From NCBI GenBank assembly GCA_903881085.1, contig CAIRSA010000195.1, forward strand, positions 1 through 64,000: 64,000 nucleotides of DNA, read 5' to 3'. How positions within the stretch are numbered: position 1 is the stretch's first letter; the number at the start of each line of letters is the position of its first letter. Of the stretch, positions 36,421-45,760 are shown piece by piece. The stretch comes from an uncultured Acidobacteriia bacterium. Its GTDB lineage: Bacteria > Acidobacteriota > Terriglobia > Bryobacterales > Bryobacteraceae. The notes under the pieces are model-generated. The model had not been told where the DNA came from. It searched no databases and saw nothing but the letters and a program-made list of their open reading frames with translations. The position numbers and the translations under genes were made by a program.

Positions 36421-36894
36421 CCGCCACTCAACAGGAAGGAGCTTAGGGATTGTTGGGTCTCAACAGCTCAGTCCCTGGATCGCAGGGGCTATTTCAAGCT
36501 ATATACGCCGAAGTTGCGAACCGAGGTTCTCAAAAAGGGATGGGTGGGGCCTATGGCTCCCGACGATGCGATCGCTTTGGTAAAGCGGCTCACTCTTGCC
36601 GGGATTGCGCTCCGAACGGCAAAGTTCAACGATGAAATGCGTGAATATTTCCAGGTGGTGGGGCACGAGGTCAACCTTGCACTGGTTCAGGTGCTTTCGG
36701 AACTTCCGCCGGAATCTTACTGCCCTCCATATGAGCTTCTTGAACCGCCTGGGTATCCGTTTTTGTTTCACAGCGCGACACTTCAGTCGGATCTCTACTT
36801 CAAGTTTCAAGTTCACGGAAAACCTCAAAGGCCATTGGTTCTTTTATGGTCCTGTCACCCTCCCCATCACACAGCTCATGGAGATAAACAATGA
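36418..36894 (+). CDS. Putative toxin of an mqsRA-like system
   Basis: This is a 158-residue protein of a family I do not recognise. The evidence for a toxin is mainly position: toxin first, overlapping the MqsA-type antitoxin by 4 bp (36891-36894), as in mqsRA. The C-terminal DLYFKFQVHGK followed by RPLVLLWSCHPP resembles the last strands of MqsR/RelE-like (BECR-fold) RNases, where a (V/L)YxKF strand precedes a final V.SFH strand. It is longer than MqsR (98 residues), with an extra helical N-terminal half (RKELRDCWVSTAQSLDRRGYFKLYTPKLRTEV). The start could be elsewhere, as the ribosome site is poor. Confidence 0.6.
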   Translation: MPPLNRKELRDCWVSTAQSLDRRGYFKLYTPKLRTEVLKKGWVGPMAPDDAIALVKRLTLAGIALRTAKFNDEMREYFQVVGHEVNLALVQVLSELPPESYCPPYELLEPPGYPFLFHSATLQSDLYFKFQVHGKPQRPLVLLWSCHPPHHTAHGDKQ

Positions 36895-37304
36895 ACTGCT
36901 TTCAATGTGAAGCCGGCCAAATGATCAGCAAGCTGTCCACCCTGAAGGCCGAAGTGCGCGGTGAGTCAATCGCTGTCAGATGTCGAGCCATGGTCTGTTC
37001 GCGCTGCGGATTTCAGGTGCTCACCGATCCACAATCCTCCGCCTATGCCATTGCCAGCGCCGATGTGTACAGGATAAAGCATGACCTCCTCACCACGAAA
37101 CAGCTGAAAGAAATTCGCTCGAATCTGAACATGAGTTTCCGCGAATTCGCCAAATATTTGAAGGTGTCAGAGGCAAGCCCCAAGCGATGGGAAGCAGGCC
37201 TGGTTCAAGACGACGCAATGGATGAGTTGATTCGCCTGAAGGCCGATCTGCCGACCGCACGCGAAAACGTCAAGCAATTAAAGTCGCGCCTCCGTGTGGC
37301 ATGA
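36891..37304 (+). CDS. MqsA/YgiT-type antitoxin (zinc finger plus HTH)
   Basis: This is a 137-residue protein. The N-terminal zinc-binding domain has C3-x2-C6 and C36-x2-C39 (VCSRCG). The C-terminal domain (about 66-130) is an XRE-type helix-turn-helix (LKEIRSNLNMSFREFAKYLKVSEASPKRWEAG), closely matching the MqsA layout LSxxExA..GVS...xxRWExG. It should neutralise the overlapping upstream product and repress the shared promoter. Confidence 0.85.
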   Translation: MNCFQCEAGQMISKLSTLKAEVRGESIAVRCRAMVCSRCGFQVLTDPQSSAYAIASADVYRIKHDLLTTKQLKEIRSNLNMSFREFAKYLKVSEASPKRWEAGLVQDDAMDELIRLKADLPTARENVKQLKSRLRVA

Positions 37305-37323
37305 TAACCATACTGGCCATTCC

Positions 37324-38769
37324 ATGAATAGACGAATCTTCCTTAAATCCGCAGCCGCTGCCGGCTCCCTCACCGCGCTCACTGCCGCGTCCACCAAGCC
37401 CAACATCCTCGTCATCCTCGCTGACGACCTAGGCTTTGGCACGCTGAACTGCTACGGCTCCGACATCAAACACGTTCGCACGCCCAACCTCGATCGCCTC
37501 GCCAAACAGGGTATCCGTTTTACTGACGCCAACACCCCGTCCTCCGTCTGTAGCCCGTCCCGCTATGCGCTTCTCACAGGCCGCTACTGCTGGCGCACCT
37601 CCCTCAAATTCGAAACCCTCAACACCAACGCCCCGCTCCACATCGAACCCACGCGATTCAACATGGCCTCCTTGCTGAAGTCCGAAGGCTACAACACTGC
37701 AGCCATCGGCAAATGGCATCTCGGCTATGGGGAAGGGAAGACCGACTTCACGAAAGACCTCACCCCGGGCCCGCTCGATATTGGCTTTGACTATCACTTC
37801 GCCGTCCCGCAAAACCACGGCGACGCCTCGGGAGTGTTCGTCGAGAACCGCCGCGTGCAAGGCCTCCGCTCCCGCAAGATCGAGCCTTTCGGCAAGAGTC
37901 CGTATGGTCGGCCGTGGATGGGGATCGATGCTCCGCAGCGTGTCGACGACGAAGTCATGGATGTCCTCACCGATCACGCCGTCAATTGGATCGGCAAACA
38001 GTCCGCCGCGAAGCCATTCTTCTTATACTTCACACCAGTCGCGGTTCACGAGCCAGCAACCCCTTCCAAGAAGACCCGCGGCACCAGCGGCGCCGGCCCC
38101 TATGGAGACTGGGTTCATGATCTGGACAACTCCGTCGGCCGTGTTCTGAAAGCTCTCGACGACAACAAACTCGCCGGGAACACCCTGGTCATCTTCGACA
38201 GCGACAATGGCGGCGTCGTCATCACCGATGGCGACCGCCCTGAGGCCATCGCCTATCGCGCCGGCCTGCGAGTCAACGGCGACTGGCGCGCCCGCAAGCA
38301 CAGCATCTACCAAGGTGGCTTCCGCGTTCCATTCATCATTCGATGGCCTGGTAAAGCCCCCGCCGGGACTACGTGCAACGAGACCATCAATTTGGTCGAC
38401 ATTCTCGCCACCGTCTCGGCCATCGTTGGCAAGCCAATGCCATCGGCGGATGGCGCGGCCGAAGACAGCATCAACGTCTTTCCCACCTTCCTCGGGCAAC
38501 CCCAGAAAGTCCCGCTGCGTTCATCCATGATCAGCCACAGTGCCGATGGAGTCTTCGCCATTCGACAAGGGCCGTGGAAGTTCATCGAAGGCACGCATGC
38601 AAGGCCAGTCATGCCCGCCGCACGAAAGGACGAACCAACGCCTCAGTTGTATAACCTGCAGGACGACCCCGGCGAGAAGAAAAACGTGATCGAGGAACAC
38701 CGTGACGTTGCGGCCCGGCTTGCGGACTTACTCAGTACCTCGAAGGCAAAAGGCCGCACCCGCAATTAA
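37324..38769 (+). CDS. Exported sulfatase (arylsulfatase type)
   Basis: This is a 481-residue exported sulfatase. The signal MNRRIFLKSAAAAGSLTALTAAS has a Tat-like NRRIFLK. The catalytic motif is C76-S-P-S-R80 followed by LLTGRY, i.e. the cysteine type that needs formylglycine activation. The metal-binding DD (34-35), GKWHLG and FDSDNGG are present. It should remove sulfate esters from glycans or aryl sulfates in the periplasm. The ATG at 37324 is preferred to the open frame from 37294. Two TonB receptors follow at 26 and 14 bp, pointing to a sulfated-glycan uptake unit. No formylglycine-generating enzyme is in the window. Confidence 0.9.
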   Translation: MNRRIFLKSAAAAGSLTALTAASTKPNILVILADDLGFGTLNCYGSDIKHVRTPNLDRLAKQGIRFTDANTPSSVCSPSRYALLTGRYCWRTSLKFETLNTNAPLHIEPTRFNMASLLKSEGYNTAAIGKWHLGYGEGKTDFTKDLTPGPLDIGFDYHFAVPQNHGDASGVFVENRRVQGLRSRKIEPFGKSPYGRPWMGIDAPQRVDDEVMDVLTDHAVNWIGKQSAAKPFFLYFTPVAVHEPATPSKKTRGTSGAGPYGDWVHDLDNSVGRVLKALDDNKLAGNTLVIFDSDNGGVVITDGDRPEAIAYRAGLRVNGDWRARKHSIYQGGFRVPFIIRWPGKAPAGTTCNETINLVDILATVSAIVGKPMPSADGAAEDSINVFPTFLGQPQKVPLRSSMISHSADGVFAIRQGPWKFIEGTHARPVMPAARKDEPTPQLYNLQDDPGEKKNVIEEHRDVAARLADLLSTSKAKGRTRN

Positions 38770-38795
38770 TCCGCCACTGCGATAAGATGTGACCT

Positions 38796-41700
38796 ATGCA
38801 ACGCTGCTTCGGTCTACTGGCATGCCTGTTGTTAGCCGCGCTTGGCCGCGCCCAGATGGTTACCGGCTCCATCGCTGGCACCATCCTCGATCCAAACGGC
38901 GCAGCCGTTCCACATGCCAGCATCAAGCTGACCTCGACCGCGACACGGCTCGCCCGCGAAGTGCAGACCGGCTCGTCGGGTGGTTTCGCCGTCAACGCAA
39001 TCCTCCCCGGTGATTATTCTCTGCAAGTCTCGCACCCGGGCTTCCGCAAAATCGAACGCCGCCACATCATTCTCAATGCCAGCGAGACCGTCGTCCTCGG
39101 CGAAATTCGGCTCGAACTCGGACAGGCCTCCGAATCGGTCACGGTCTCCGATGAAGGCGCCACACTGCAACTCTCGGGTGGTGAGCGCTCCGGCGTCATC
39201 ACCAGCAGTCAGGTGGAAAATCTTACCGTGATCAATCGTGACTTCTCCGTGCTGGCTTCCCTATTGCCCGGCGTCGTCTACGAGCCCGGCGCGGAAGTGC
39301 AGGGCTTCGGCGGAGAGGCGCAGTTCTATGTGGCCGGCGGACGGAACACCAGCAACAACATCACTGTCGATGGTCAGCCTGCCGACAACTACAATCCATC
39401 GAACAGGAACATTTTCATTAGTATGGGCGCCATCTCCACCGTGCGAATCCTTGTTAGTAACTTCCAGGCCGAGTTCGGACGCCGACCCGGCGCATCCATC
39501 CAGGCAGTTACTAAGTCCGGCACTCGCGAATTCCATGGCTCCGGCTTCTTTTACAAGCGGCACGACTTCCTCAATGCCAACAGCTTCTTCAACAATCGCG
39601 ACCGCATCTCCAAGCCGATCACGCGCTACGTCAGCGGTGGGCTTACCTTCGGCGGACCGCTCTACATTCCAGGCCTGTTCAACAAGAACAAGGACAAGCT
39701 GTTCTTCTTTTTCACGCACGAATCGTTTCTCGAATACCGCCCGCAGGCCATCCGCCAAATCACAATGCCCACTGCCGCCGAGCGCATTGGAGACTTCAGC
39801 GATTCGCGCGACTTAAATGGAGCGCTGATGACGGTCACTGATCCCAGTGCCAACCACGTGCCGTTTGCAGGCAACAAGATTCCCGCATCGCGCATCAATC
39901 CAGCAACGCAGGCGTATCTGAATCTGTTGCCGCTGCCGAACTTCCTCGACATCGCGACATCGCTGCGCCGCTATAACTACCAGGTGCAGGAGAGCCTCCA
40001 GATCCCCAAGCACAGCGAAACAGCGCGCGTCGACTACAGCATCACGCCACGAACCACCATCTATGGCCGCTTCAATTACTGGTGGGAAGATATTAAAGGT
40101 TGGGCCGTGCCAGCGGGCAACTCTAATTGGGGATGGTTCCCGAATCAATACAATGACGTCACGCGCTCCGGCGTTCTTTCCATGACCCACATTGTAGGCC
40201 CATCAACGATTCTTGAAGCATCGCTATCTGTCAGCTTGTTCACCGAAGAGGGCCCGCCGCTTAGCCAGGCGATTCAGGATCAGCATGTCCGGCATCTGAC
40301 CGGTGCGATTGTCCCTCAACTTTATCCGCAGAACAATCCACTCGACCTGTTACCGCAAGCTACCTTTGCCGGCGTCACCGGGGCCGTCTCGACATCCTAC
40401 GAAGGCGGCGGACGCTTCCCCATTGATGGCCGCGAAGTTACTTTCGGATATAACTCCAGCATCACACGTACTCATGGCACTCACGTATCGAAAGCCGGGA
40501 TCCAATTCGAACGCTGGCGCGCCAATAAAGGAACGTGGGGCAACTTTGCGGGGACCATCAAATTCGACCGCGATACCAACAATCCCATTGATGCCAATCA
40601 CCCTTTCGCCAATGCGCTGCTGGGTAACTTCGACTCCTATACGGAAGCCACCAACCGTCCCGCATTCTATGATCGCAACGCCAATGTTGAATGGTTCGTG
40701 CAGGACAACTGGAAGATCCGCCGCAACCTCACACTCGATTTCGGACTGCGTATGGCATGGGGTTCGGCCTGGCACACGGCTCGCCGCGCTGAGTCGGGCT
40801 TTGTGCCCGATCGCTGGAACCCCGCGCTGGCAGTATCGTTGATTGCGCCTGCATTAGTAAAGGGCGTGCGTGTCGGTATTAATCCGGTGACCGGCGAGGT
40901 GCTGCCACAAGTGGCCATAGGAGCGATTGCGCCGGGCAAGGGCGATCTTCTCAACGGTATTGTGCAAACCGCGGTTGATACCAGTTATCCTGCCGGCATG
41001 CATGAAGCCTCGGGAATCAATTGGGGGCCTCGTTTCGGCTTCGCTTATCAGCCGTTTTCGAATGGGCGGTCGGTGATTCGCGGCGGCTTCGGCGTGTTCA
41101 ACGATATCCACACCAACGCCAGCGTCGGCAATCAGTTCTTCCGCAATCCTCCGCTGGTGTTCAATCCTACGATTTACTATGGCAATTTAGATAAACTGAC
41201 CAGCAGCGCCGGCTATAACTTTCCATCCGATGTAGCCGGTATTCAACGGAACAATCCATGGCCATATATCATGAACTACAGCTTCGGCTTCCAGCACCGG
41301 CTCCCGGCGGGCGTGATCGTCGACGCGGCCTTCGTTGGTTCCACTAGCCGTCATCTGATGTGGGTAACCGATCTCAACTCGGTTCCTTTCGGCACTGACT
41401 TTCTGGCCTCGGCGAAGGATCCAAGCAATCCCACCAAGCCGTTGAGTGTTACCTTCCTGCGGCCCTATGCCGGATACAACAGTTTGAAGTTTTATTCAGA
41501 TGGTGCGACCGCCAACTACAACTCGCTGCAGGTTACCGCGAACCGGCGCTTCACGCGCGGCATGGAGTTTGGTGGGTCGTGGACCTGGTCGAAGGCGATG
41601 GATTTTAACGATGGCGACACTACGCTGATCAGCACCCTGGTTGATCCGCGTGTGTGGAACTACGGTAAGGCAGGCTTCGATCGGACCCACATTCTTAAGA

Positions 41701-42248
41701 TCAACTGGGTGTGGGACATGCCCAAGGCAACCAGGCTTTGGAACAATCGCGTTGTAGGGGCGTTGTTCAATGACTGGCAATTGTCGGGCATCGCGTCCTT
41801 TGTCAGCGGCGCTCCGCTCGGCATGTCGGTTGCGCTTTCGTCGACAACTGACATTACGGGTTCGCCGACGGATGGTGCAAGGCCCAACGTCATCGCCAAT
41901 CCCATCGTTGCCAAGAGCGATCGCAGCTTCGGCTACAACTTCAACACCAGCGCCTTTGGTCCGCCAGCGATCGGTACCCCAGGCAATGCCCCGAAGGATG
42001 TGGTGCGCGGGCCGGGCATCAACAACTTCGATGCTTCGTTGTTCAAGAATATCCGTTTGCCCTATGAGCGCGTGAAATTGCAGCTTCGCTGCGAGGCTTA
42101 CAATTCACTCAACCATACGCAGTTCGCCACTATCGACACCAGTGTCCGATTCGATGCCAAGGGTAACCAGATCAACACTGGCCTGAGTCAGTTTCTGACT
42201 GCGCGGCAGCCGCGGCGTGTTCAACTTGCATTGCGATTGAATTTCTAG
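38796..42248 (+). CDS. Oar-like TonB-dependent receptor (first of two)
   Basis: This is a 1150-residue outer-membrane transporter. A signal peptide ends at GRAQ (about 20). A carboxypeptidase-regulatory-like domain (about 24-110, SIAGTILDPNGAAVPHASIKLTS) is followed by the plug (about 120-230, with FYVAGGRNTSNNITVDGQPADNYNPSN) and a beta-barrel to the end (VQLALRLNF, terminal Phe). These receptors are a hallmark of acidobacteria and are thought to import glycans or peptides. TAAGAT about 12 bp upstream resembles a -10 box, but co-transcription with the sulfatase is more likely. Confidence 0.9.
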   Translation: MQRCFGLLACLLLAALGRAQMVTGSIAGTILDPNGAAVPHASIKLTSTATRLAREVQTGSSGGFAVNAILPGDYSLQVSHPGFRKIERRHIILNASETVVLGEIRLELGQASESVTVSDEGATLQLSGGERSGVITSSQVENLTVINRDFSVLASLLPGVVYEPGAEVQGFGGEAQFYVAGGRNTSNNITVDGQPADNYNPSNRNIFISMGAISTVRILVSNFQAEFGRRPGASIQAVTKSGTREFHGSGFFYKRHDFLNANSFFNNRDRISKPITRYVSGGLTFGGPLYIPGLFNKNKDKLFFFFTHESFLEYRPQAIRQITMPTAAERIGDFSDSRDLNGALMTVTDPSANHVPFAGNKIPASRINPATQAYLNLLPLPNFLDIATSLRRYNYQVQESLQIPKHSETARVDYSITPRTTIYGRFNYWWEDIKGWAVPAGNSNWGWFPNQYNDVTRSGVLSMTHIVGPSTILEASLSVSLFTEEGPPLSQAIQDQHVRHLTGAIVPQLYPQNNPLDLLPQATFAGVTGAVSTSYEGGGRFPIDGREVTFGYNSSITRTHGTHVSKAGIQFERWRANKGTWGNFAGTIKFDRDTNNPIDANHPFANALLGNFDSYTEATNRPAFYDRNANVEWFVQDNWKIRRNLTLDFGLRMAWGSAWHTARRAESGFVPDRWNPALAVSLIAPALVKGVRVGINPVTGEVLPQVAIGAIAPGKGDLLNGIVQTAVDTSYPAGMHEASGINWGPRFGFAYQPFSNGRSVIRGGFGVFNDIHTNASVGNQFFRNPPLVFNPTIYYGNLDKLTSSAGYNFPSDVAGIQRNNPWPYIMNYSFGFQHRLPAGVIVDAAFVGSTSRHLMWVTDLNSVPFGTDFLASAKDPSNPTKPLSVTFLRPYAGYNSLKFYSDGATANYNSLQVTANRRFTRGMEFGGSWTWSKAMDFNDGDTTLISTLVDPRVWNYGKAGFDRTHILKINWVWDMPKATRLWNNRVVGALFNDWQLSGIASFVSGAPLGMSVALSSTTDITGSPTDGARPNVIANPIVAKSDRSFGYNFNTSAFGPPAIGTPGNAPKDVVRGPGINNFDASLFKNIRLPYERVKLQLRCEAYNSLNHTQFATIDTSVRFDAKGNQINTGLSQFLTARQPRRVQLALRLNF

Positions 42249-42262
42249 CATAGGAGGATAAT

Positions 42263-45200
42263 ATGTCGATTCTTCCCACCATTTCGATACTGCTTTTGGC
42301 CGCGACAGTTTCCGCGCAAAGCCCAAGTGGCCGCCTCACAGGCCGTGTCACCGATTCCGCCAACGCGCTGGTTGGCGGAGCCGCGGTTCGTGCGGTGCAC
42401 TTGGAAACGAATGTAGCGAACACGACCACGACCAATCATGAGGGCGTCTACGACATCCTCAATCTGATCGCCGGCACTTATCGCATTGAGGTCGAAATGG
42501 CGGGCTTCAAACGCTATGAGCGCGGGCCAGTGGAAGTGCGCGTTGGCGACGTGCTCAACCTCGACCTTGCGTTGCAACTAGGCTCCATGACCGAGAGCAT
42601 TACTGTCACTGGGCAAACCCCGTTGCTCGAATCCGCCACCGCCAGCCTCGGGCAGACGATGGACAATCGGCGCCTGGCAGATCTGCCGATGTCCGGCGGC
42701 AATGCGAACTACCTGATGCAACTTGCGCCAGGAGTGATTTCGACCAATGCCCCGATGCACGGCTGGCTTCCGCAAGCGAAAGATTCGGTATCGAACCTCG
42801 CCACGGATGGTACTCGCACGCGATCGAGCGAGTTCACGCTGGACGGTATTCCAAACATGATGCAGAGCGGCCAGATCGCATTCGTTGTGCCACCGGAATT
42901 GATTCAGGAGATGCAAGTGCGAACCGCCTCCTACGACGCATCGGTCGGCCACTTCACCGGCGCGCACGTCAACATGGTGATCAAGAGCGGGGCGAACAAA
43001 CTGCATGGCTCGCTTTGGTTCAGCCATCTGAGCCGTCCTTTAATGAGCCTGCCCTTCTTTGTGAATCGTTCGTTTCATGACTTGAGCACTGGCCTGCCGA
43101 CCAAGGAAAAACTCGATTCACTGTTCCCGCCCACGAAAACCAATCGATACCGTGCGACTGTCAGTGGGCCGGTCTTGATCCCCAAAGTATATGATGGCCG
43201 CAATCGCACTTTCTTCACCTACGGCAACGATTTCATGCTGCGCACCTTCTCCGGCAGCGGATTCAATACCGTGCCCACCGCAGCCGAACGCCGCGGCGAT
43301 TTTTCAAGTCTTCTGGCGATAGGCGGGAACTATCAGATTTACGATCCCGGTACTATCGCATCCGCGGCGAACGGGCGCTTCAGCCGGTTGCCGCTCGCAG
43401 GCAACGTGATTCCATCCGCCCGGCTGGATCCGATTGCGCAGAAGCTTCTGTCGAACTTCCCGCTGCCGAATGTTACCGGCACGATTGACGGGCGCAACAA
43501 TTATTCCACTCCTCCGGCGAATCGCATCGACTATGCGGCGCACGTGGTGCGGATCGATCAAGTGGTGTCGCAGAACAACCGCTTCTATGGTTCGTTCAGC
43601 ATGTCTTCGATACAAGGCGACCAGGGCCGGTCGTTCCGCAATGATGCTTTGGGATCGGTGACGGATTCGCAGTATCGCGGCATAGTATTGGACGATGTGC
43701 ATACGTTACGGTCCAACCTGATATTGAATTTCCGCTATGGCCTGACGCGGCTCCGCAATACTTCAAGACCGCCTTCGCTGGGTTATAACCTTGCTTCGCT
43801 CGGCCTCGCGCCCGGGCTTGTCAATCAGGTCGATCCTGCGCTTGCGGCACTGCCAATTGTGGCAGTGGATGGATACACGACATTCGGTACAGACAGTGGT
43901 TCACTGGGGGCGACGACTTTTCATTTCTTTGGCGGAAACGCCACCTTCGTGCGAGGCGAGCACAGCCTGCGCTTCGGCGGAGAGTTCCGCATCCTTCAAG
44001 ACAACAACTATGGTTACGGCAGTATTTCGCCGTCCTACACATTCAGCACCAATTGGACGAAGGGGCCATTGGACAGTTCGCCTGCCTCGCCGATTGGACA
44101 GGGCCTGGCGAGCATGTTGCTGGGATTGCCAACCAGCGGTTATATAGACAGGAACACGTCCTTTGCGGAAGAGTCGAACTATATGGGTATCTTCCTACAG
44201 GACGATTGGAAGATCACCCGCAAGCTGACTTTAAACATCGGGTTGCGTTACGAACTGGAACTGCCGACCACGGAGCGCTATAACCGCAGCAATCGCGGTT
44301 TCGACTTTACCACTGTGAATCCGATTCAGGATGCGGCGCGCGCGCAGTATGCGAAGAATCCGATTGCGGAAGTTCCGGTCAGCCAGTTCAACACACCCGG
44401 CGGGTTGCTGTTTGCCGGTGTCAACGGGCAGCCTCGCGGTTTATGGAGTTCGAACACGCGGAACTTTTCGCCGCGCTTCGGATTGGCCTGGCGCGCGTTG
44501 CCCAATACGGTGATACGCGCCGGTTACGGCATCTTCTTTGAGAACCTGGGGGCGGATCGCAACGATGTTATTCAGCAGGGGTTCACGCAACGGACCAGCC
44601 TTACTTCGAGTTTGGACAACGGCCTGAGTTTTCGCGGCACGTTGGCGAATCCGTTTCCGGATGGAATCCTGTTGCCTGCGGGAGCGAGCGCAGGCTTGCG
44701 GACGTTCCTTGGCCGCGGGCCGACCTTCTTCACTCCGGACCGTCCAACCGGATACATGCAGCGCTGGAGTTTTAACATCCAGCGGCAGTTTGGCCAACAC
44801 CTGCTAATCGAATTGGGCTACACAGGCAATCGCGGTACACACCTCGGTCTCGGGGGCGGTTATGATCCTGTGCCCGCGCAGTATCTGAGCACGTTGGGCG
44901 TGCGCGATCAGCCTACCATTGACAAGCTGACAAAGGCGGTGCCTAATCCATTCTTTGGGCTGCCCGATTATGTGGGCAGCGATTTGCAGGGGAGCACGGT
45001 CGCCTACTCACAACTGCTCCGTCCGTTCCCGCAATTCAATGGCGTCTCAAGCACTACTTCCGATGGGTTCAGCTGGTATCACGCGATGAACGTCCGGGCG
45101 GAGAAGCGCTTTTCGCAAGGGTATACATTGTCGTTGACGTACACGTGGTCGAAGTTTATGGAAGCCGTCGAACGGCTGCAAAATCAGGACCCTGGACCGC

Positions 45201-45760
45201 AGCACGTGATTTCGCCACAAGATCGTCCGCACCACACTGTTTTGAGCGGCATTTGGGAACTGCCCGTTGGCCGCGGCAGGCGATTGGTGAATACGCGGAA
45301 CCCACTGTTCAATGGTGTTGTTGGCGGGTGGTCGATACAAGGGATTTACCAATGGCAAAGCGGCGCGCCGATTGATTTTGGCGACGTGATTCTGAGAAAC
45401 ACGTATGCCAGTCTTGTGCTGCCTTGGGATCAACGAACCACTCAGCGCTGGTTCAATATCGACGCGGGTTTCGAGCGCAATTCGTCGCAACAGTTAGCGC
45501 AGGATATCCGCACCTTCCCGCTGCGGCTATCGAACCTGCGTGCGGGCAACTGGAACAACTGGGATCTTTCGTTGTTCAAGAGCTTCCGGATTCGGGAGCG
45601 GATGAACTTTCAAATTCGAGCCGAGGCGAATGACGCATTGAATCATGCGATGTTCAATGCGCCGAATGCCGCCCCGGCCAACACTTTGTTTGGAACCGTG
45701 AACAACACGATTTGGAGCGAGCAGCGCAAGATTACGATCGCCGGTAAGCTGGTTTGGTAG
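42263..45760 (+). CDS. Oar-like TonB-dependent receptor (second of two)
   Basis: This is a 1165-residue outer-membrane transporter with the same domain order as its neighbour: signal peptide to about residue 19, carboxypeptidase-like domain (about 22-105), plug with LATDGTRTRSSEFTLDGIPNMMQ, then barrel. A strong ribosome site ATAGGAGGATAAT precedes the ATG. It lies 14 bp after the first receptor. The two are only moderately similar in sequence, so they probably take different ligands. The 3' end overlaps the convergent PEP-CTERM gene by 29 bp. Confidence 0.9.
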   Translation: MSILPTISILLLAATVSAQSPSGRLTGRVTDSANALVGGAAVRAVHLETNVANTTTTNHEGVYDILNLIAGTYRIEVEMAGFKRYERGPVEVRVGDVLNLDLALQLGSMTESITVTGQTPLLESATASLGQTMDNRRLADLPMSGGNANYLMQLAPGVISTNAPMHGWLPQAKDSVSNLATDGTRTRSSEFTLDGIPNMMQSGQIAFVVPPELIQEMQVRTASYDASVGHFTGAHVNMVIKSGANKLHGSLWFSHLSRPLMSLPFFVNRSFHDLSTGLPTKEKLDSLFPPTKTNRYRATVSGPVLIPKVYDGRNRTFFTYGNDFMLRTFSGSGFNTVPTAAERRGDFSSLLAIGGNYQIYDPGTIASAANGRFSRLPLAGNVIPSARLDPIAQKLLSNFPLPNVTGTIDGRNNYSTPPANRIDYAAHVVRIDQVVSQNNRFYGSFSMSSIQGDQGRSFRNDALGSVTDSQYRGIVLDDVHTLRSNLILNFRYGLTRLRNTSRPPSLGYNLASLGLAPGLVNQVDPALAALPIVAVDGYTTFGTDSGSLGATTFHFFGGNATFVRGEHSLRFGGEFRILQDNNYGYGSISPSYTFSTNWTKGPLDSSPASPIGQGLASMLLGLPTSGYIDRNTSFAEESNYMGIFLQDDWKITRKLTLNIGLRYELELPTTERYNRSNRGFDFTTVNPIQDAARAQYAKNPIAEVPVSQFNTPGGLLFAGVNGQPRGLWSSNTRNFSPRFGLAWRALPNTVIRAGYGIFFENLGADRNDVIQQGFTQRTSLTSSLDNGLSFRGTLANPFPDGILLPAGASAGLRTFLGRGPTFFTPDRPTGYMQRWSFNIQRQFGQHLLIELGYTGNRGTHLGLGGGYDPVPAQYLSTLGVRDQPTIDKLTKAVPNPFFGLPDYVGSDLQGSTVAYSQLLRPFPQFNGVSSTTSDGFSWYHAMNVRAEKRFSQGYTLSLTYTWSKFMEAVERLQNQDPGPQHVISPQDRPHHTVLSGIWELPVGRGRRLVNTRNPLFNGVVGGWSIQGIYQWQSGAPIDFGDVILRNTYASLVLPWDQRTTQRWFNIDAGFERNSSQQLAQDIRTFPLRLSNLRAGNWNNWDLSLFKSFRIRERMNFQIRAEANDALNHAMFNAPNAAPANTLFGTVNNTIWSEQRKITIAGKLVW

